NCBI GenBank assembly: GCA_005877775.1
Contig: VBOJ01000074.1
Location: 1-46,281 of the forward strand
Direction: 5' to 3'
Source of the DNA: Nitrospirota bacterium
GTDB taxonomy: Bacteria; Nitrospirota; Nitrospiria; Nitrospirales; Nitrospiraceae
Length of the DNA: 46,281 bases
Every line of letters begins with the position of its first letter. Position 1 is the stretch's first letter. Positions 45,264 to 46,281 of the stretch are shown in pieces. The position numbers were made by a program, and so were the translations under genes. Below the pieces are notes generated by a model. The model worked only from the letters and a program-made list of their open reading frames with translations. It made no database searches and was not told where the DNA came from.

Positions 45264-46281
45264 TTATTCCTCGGAAAGTTTCTTCAAACGCCGGTCCAGA
45301 GCGAATCGCGTGAGGCCGAGATACCTAGCCGCCAGGCTTTTGTTGTAGTCAGCCACACGCATGACTTCTTCGATGATCGCGCTTTCCACGTCGGCCAAAT
45401 CCTGTTTTCCCAGGGTCATTTCCACGCGCACGATCTGCTGATCGCCTTGGGTGACCGCAACCGTCATCTGCGGAGTCGCCTCGCGCAGTTCGCGAGGCAG
45501 ATAGTTCGACGTGAGCGTTTTGCCTTGGCAGAAGATCATTGCTCGTTCAATGATGTTTTCCAGCTCTCGGATGTTCCCTGGATAGGAGTATCGCTCGAGA
45601 ATCGCACGAACCTCTGGCTCAATGTCCAACACCTCTTTGCCGAATTCCTTCCCATACCGCACAAGCGCTCGCATGCACAGTGGGAGGATGTCTTCCACTC
45701 GCTTCCGCAGTGGGGGGAGTTCGAAGGCCACGACGTTCAGACGGAAAAACAGGTCTTCACGGAATGCGCCGCGCGCCACCTCCTTCTTGAGGTCACGGTT
45801 GGTGGCCGCGATAAGGCGGAAGTCTACCTGAATGTCGTCCATGCCACCCACGCGACGGAACGAGCGTTCTTGCAGGACCCGCAGCAGTTTGGCCTGCATC
45901 ACCAGATCCAGATCACCGATCTCGTCCAGAAACATCGTCCCAGCCTCGGCCTTTTCGAGGAGGCCCAGCTTCCGCTGGTTGGCGCCGGTGAATGCGCCAC
46001 GCTCGTAGCCGAAGAGCTCGCTCTCGAACAGTTCCCGCGGGATCGCCGTGCAGTTGACACCAACAAAGGGGCCTGCAGCTCGGACTCCATTGTGGTGCAG
46101 GACGCGCGCGATGAATTCTTTCCCTGTGCCGGTCTCGCCCTGAAGCAGCACTGTAGTTTTCGGATTCAGTGCCACGTCGCGAACCTGTGCGACCAATTGT
46201 TGCATCGCCGCACTATTGGCAACCAGATTGGCCAGAGTATACTGGCTCTCCACGTGCTCCATTTCGAGCGCGACCCGTCGG
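45264..46281 (-). CDS. Sigma54-dependent transcriptional activator (AAA+ and Fis-type HTH), truncated at the window edge
   Basis: [14 protein letters not shown] Walker [10 protein letters not shown] sigma54-contact loop, [11 protein letters not shown]-terminal Fis-like HTH; the frame stays open upstream of the ORF-track start ([13 protein letters not shown]). Confidence 0.92.
   Translation of the reverse strand, partial: RRVALEMEHVESQYTLANLVANSAAMQQLVAQVRDVALNPKTTVLLQGETGTGKEFIARVLHHNGVRAAGPFVGVNCTAIPRELFESELFGYERGAFTGANQRKLGLLEKAEAGTMFLDEIGDLDLVMQAKLLRVLQERSFRRVGGMDDIQVDFRLIAATNRDLKKEVARGAFREDLFFRLNVVAFELPPLRKRVEDILPLCMRALVRYGKEFGKEVLDIEPEVRAILERYSYPGNIRELENIIERAMIFCQGKTLTSNYLPRELREATPQMTVAVTQGDQQIVRVEMTLGKQDLADVESAIIEEVMRVADYNKSLAARYLGLTRFALDRRLKKLSEE

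Noticed and set aside
1-46281. CRISPR arrays, rRNA or tRNA genes
   Set aside because: No regularly spaced direct repeats, rRNA signatures or cloverleaf-like sequences were noticed by eye; tRNAscan/Infernal would be decisive.

Overview
GC-rich bacterial window, about 46.3 kb and densely coding. The overall character suggests a Nitrospirota-like environmental genome, but that is a low-certainty inference. Main blocks: (1) an S8 protease with a frameshifted C-terminus at the left edge; (2) PilZ, PagL-like and GlpD-like genes; (3) a beta-oxidation operon (acyl-CoA ligase, thiolase, 3-hydroxyacyl-CoA dehydrogenase, enoyl-CoA hydratase, patatin lipase, acyl-CoA dehydrogenase) with dyad-symmetric sites upstream; (4) an eight-gene co-directional cluster (17.5-26.0 kb) behind a near-consensus sigma70-type promoter. 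It combines an orphan MutL/GlmL-type ASKHA protein, a barrel-sandwich/KOW-like protein, a DUF6754-like membrane protein, three further membrane proteins and a Memo-family protein with an extra N-terminal domain. This is the best candidate for an undescribed system; (5) a cyclophilin, a decayed MFS fragment, a large AsmA-like protein and an M24 peptidase; (6) an SdhB-like Fe-S subunit overlapping archease by 4 nt and followed by RtcB; (7) five PilZ proteins across the window plus one possible remnant; (8) an egtB-egtD ergothioneine gene pair overlapping an OpuC/EgtU-type ABC transporter; (9) an HdrB/SdhE-like CCG protein, a cupin, and a sigma54 activator truncated by the right edge. Several intergenic regions carry imperfect hairpins built from degenerate tandem 7-10-mers. 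All family calls are from reading motifs by eye; no database search was run.
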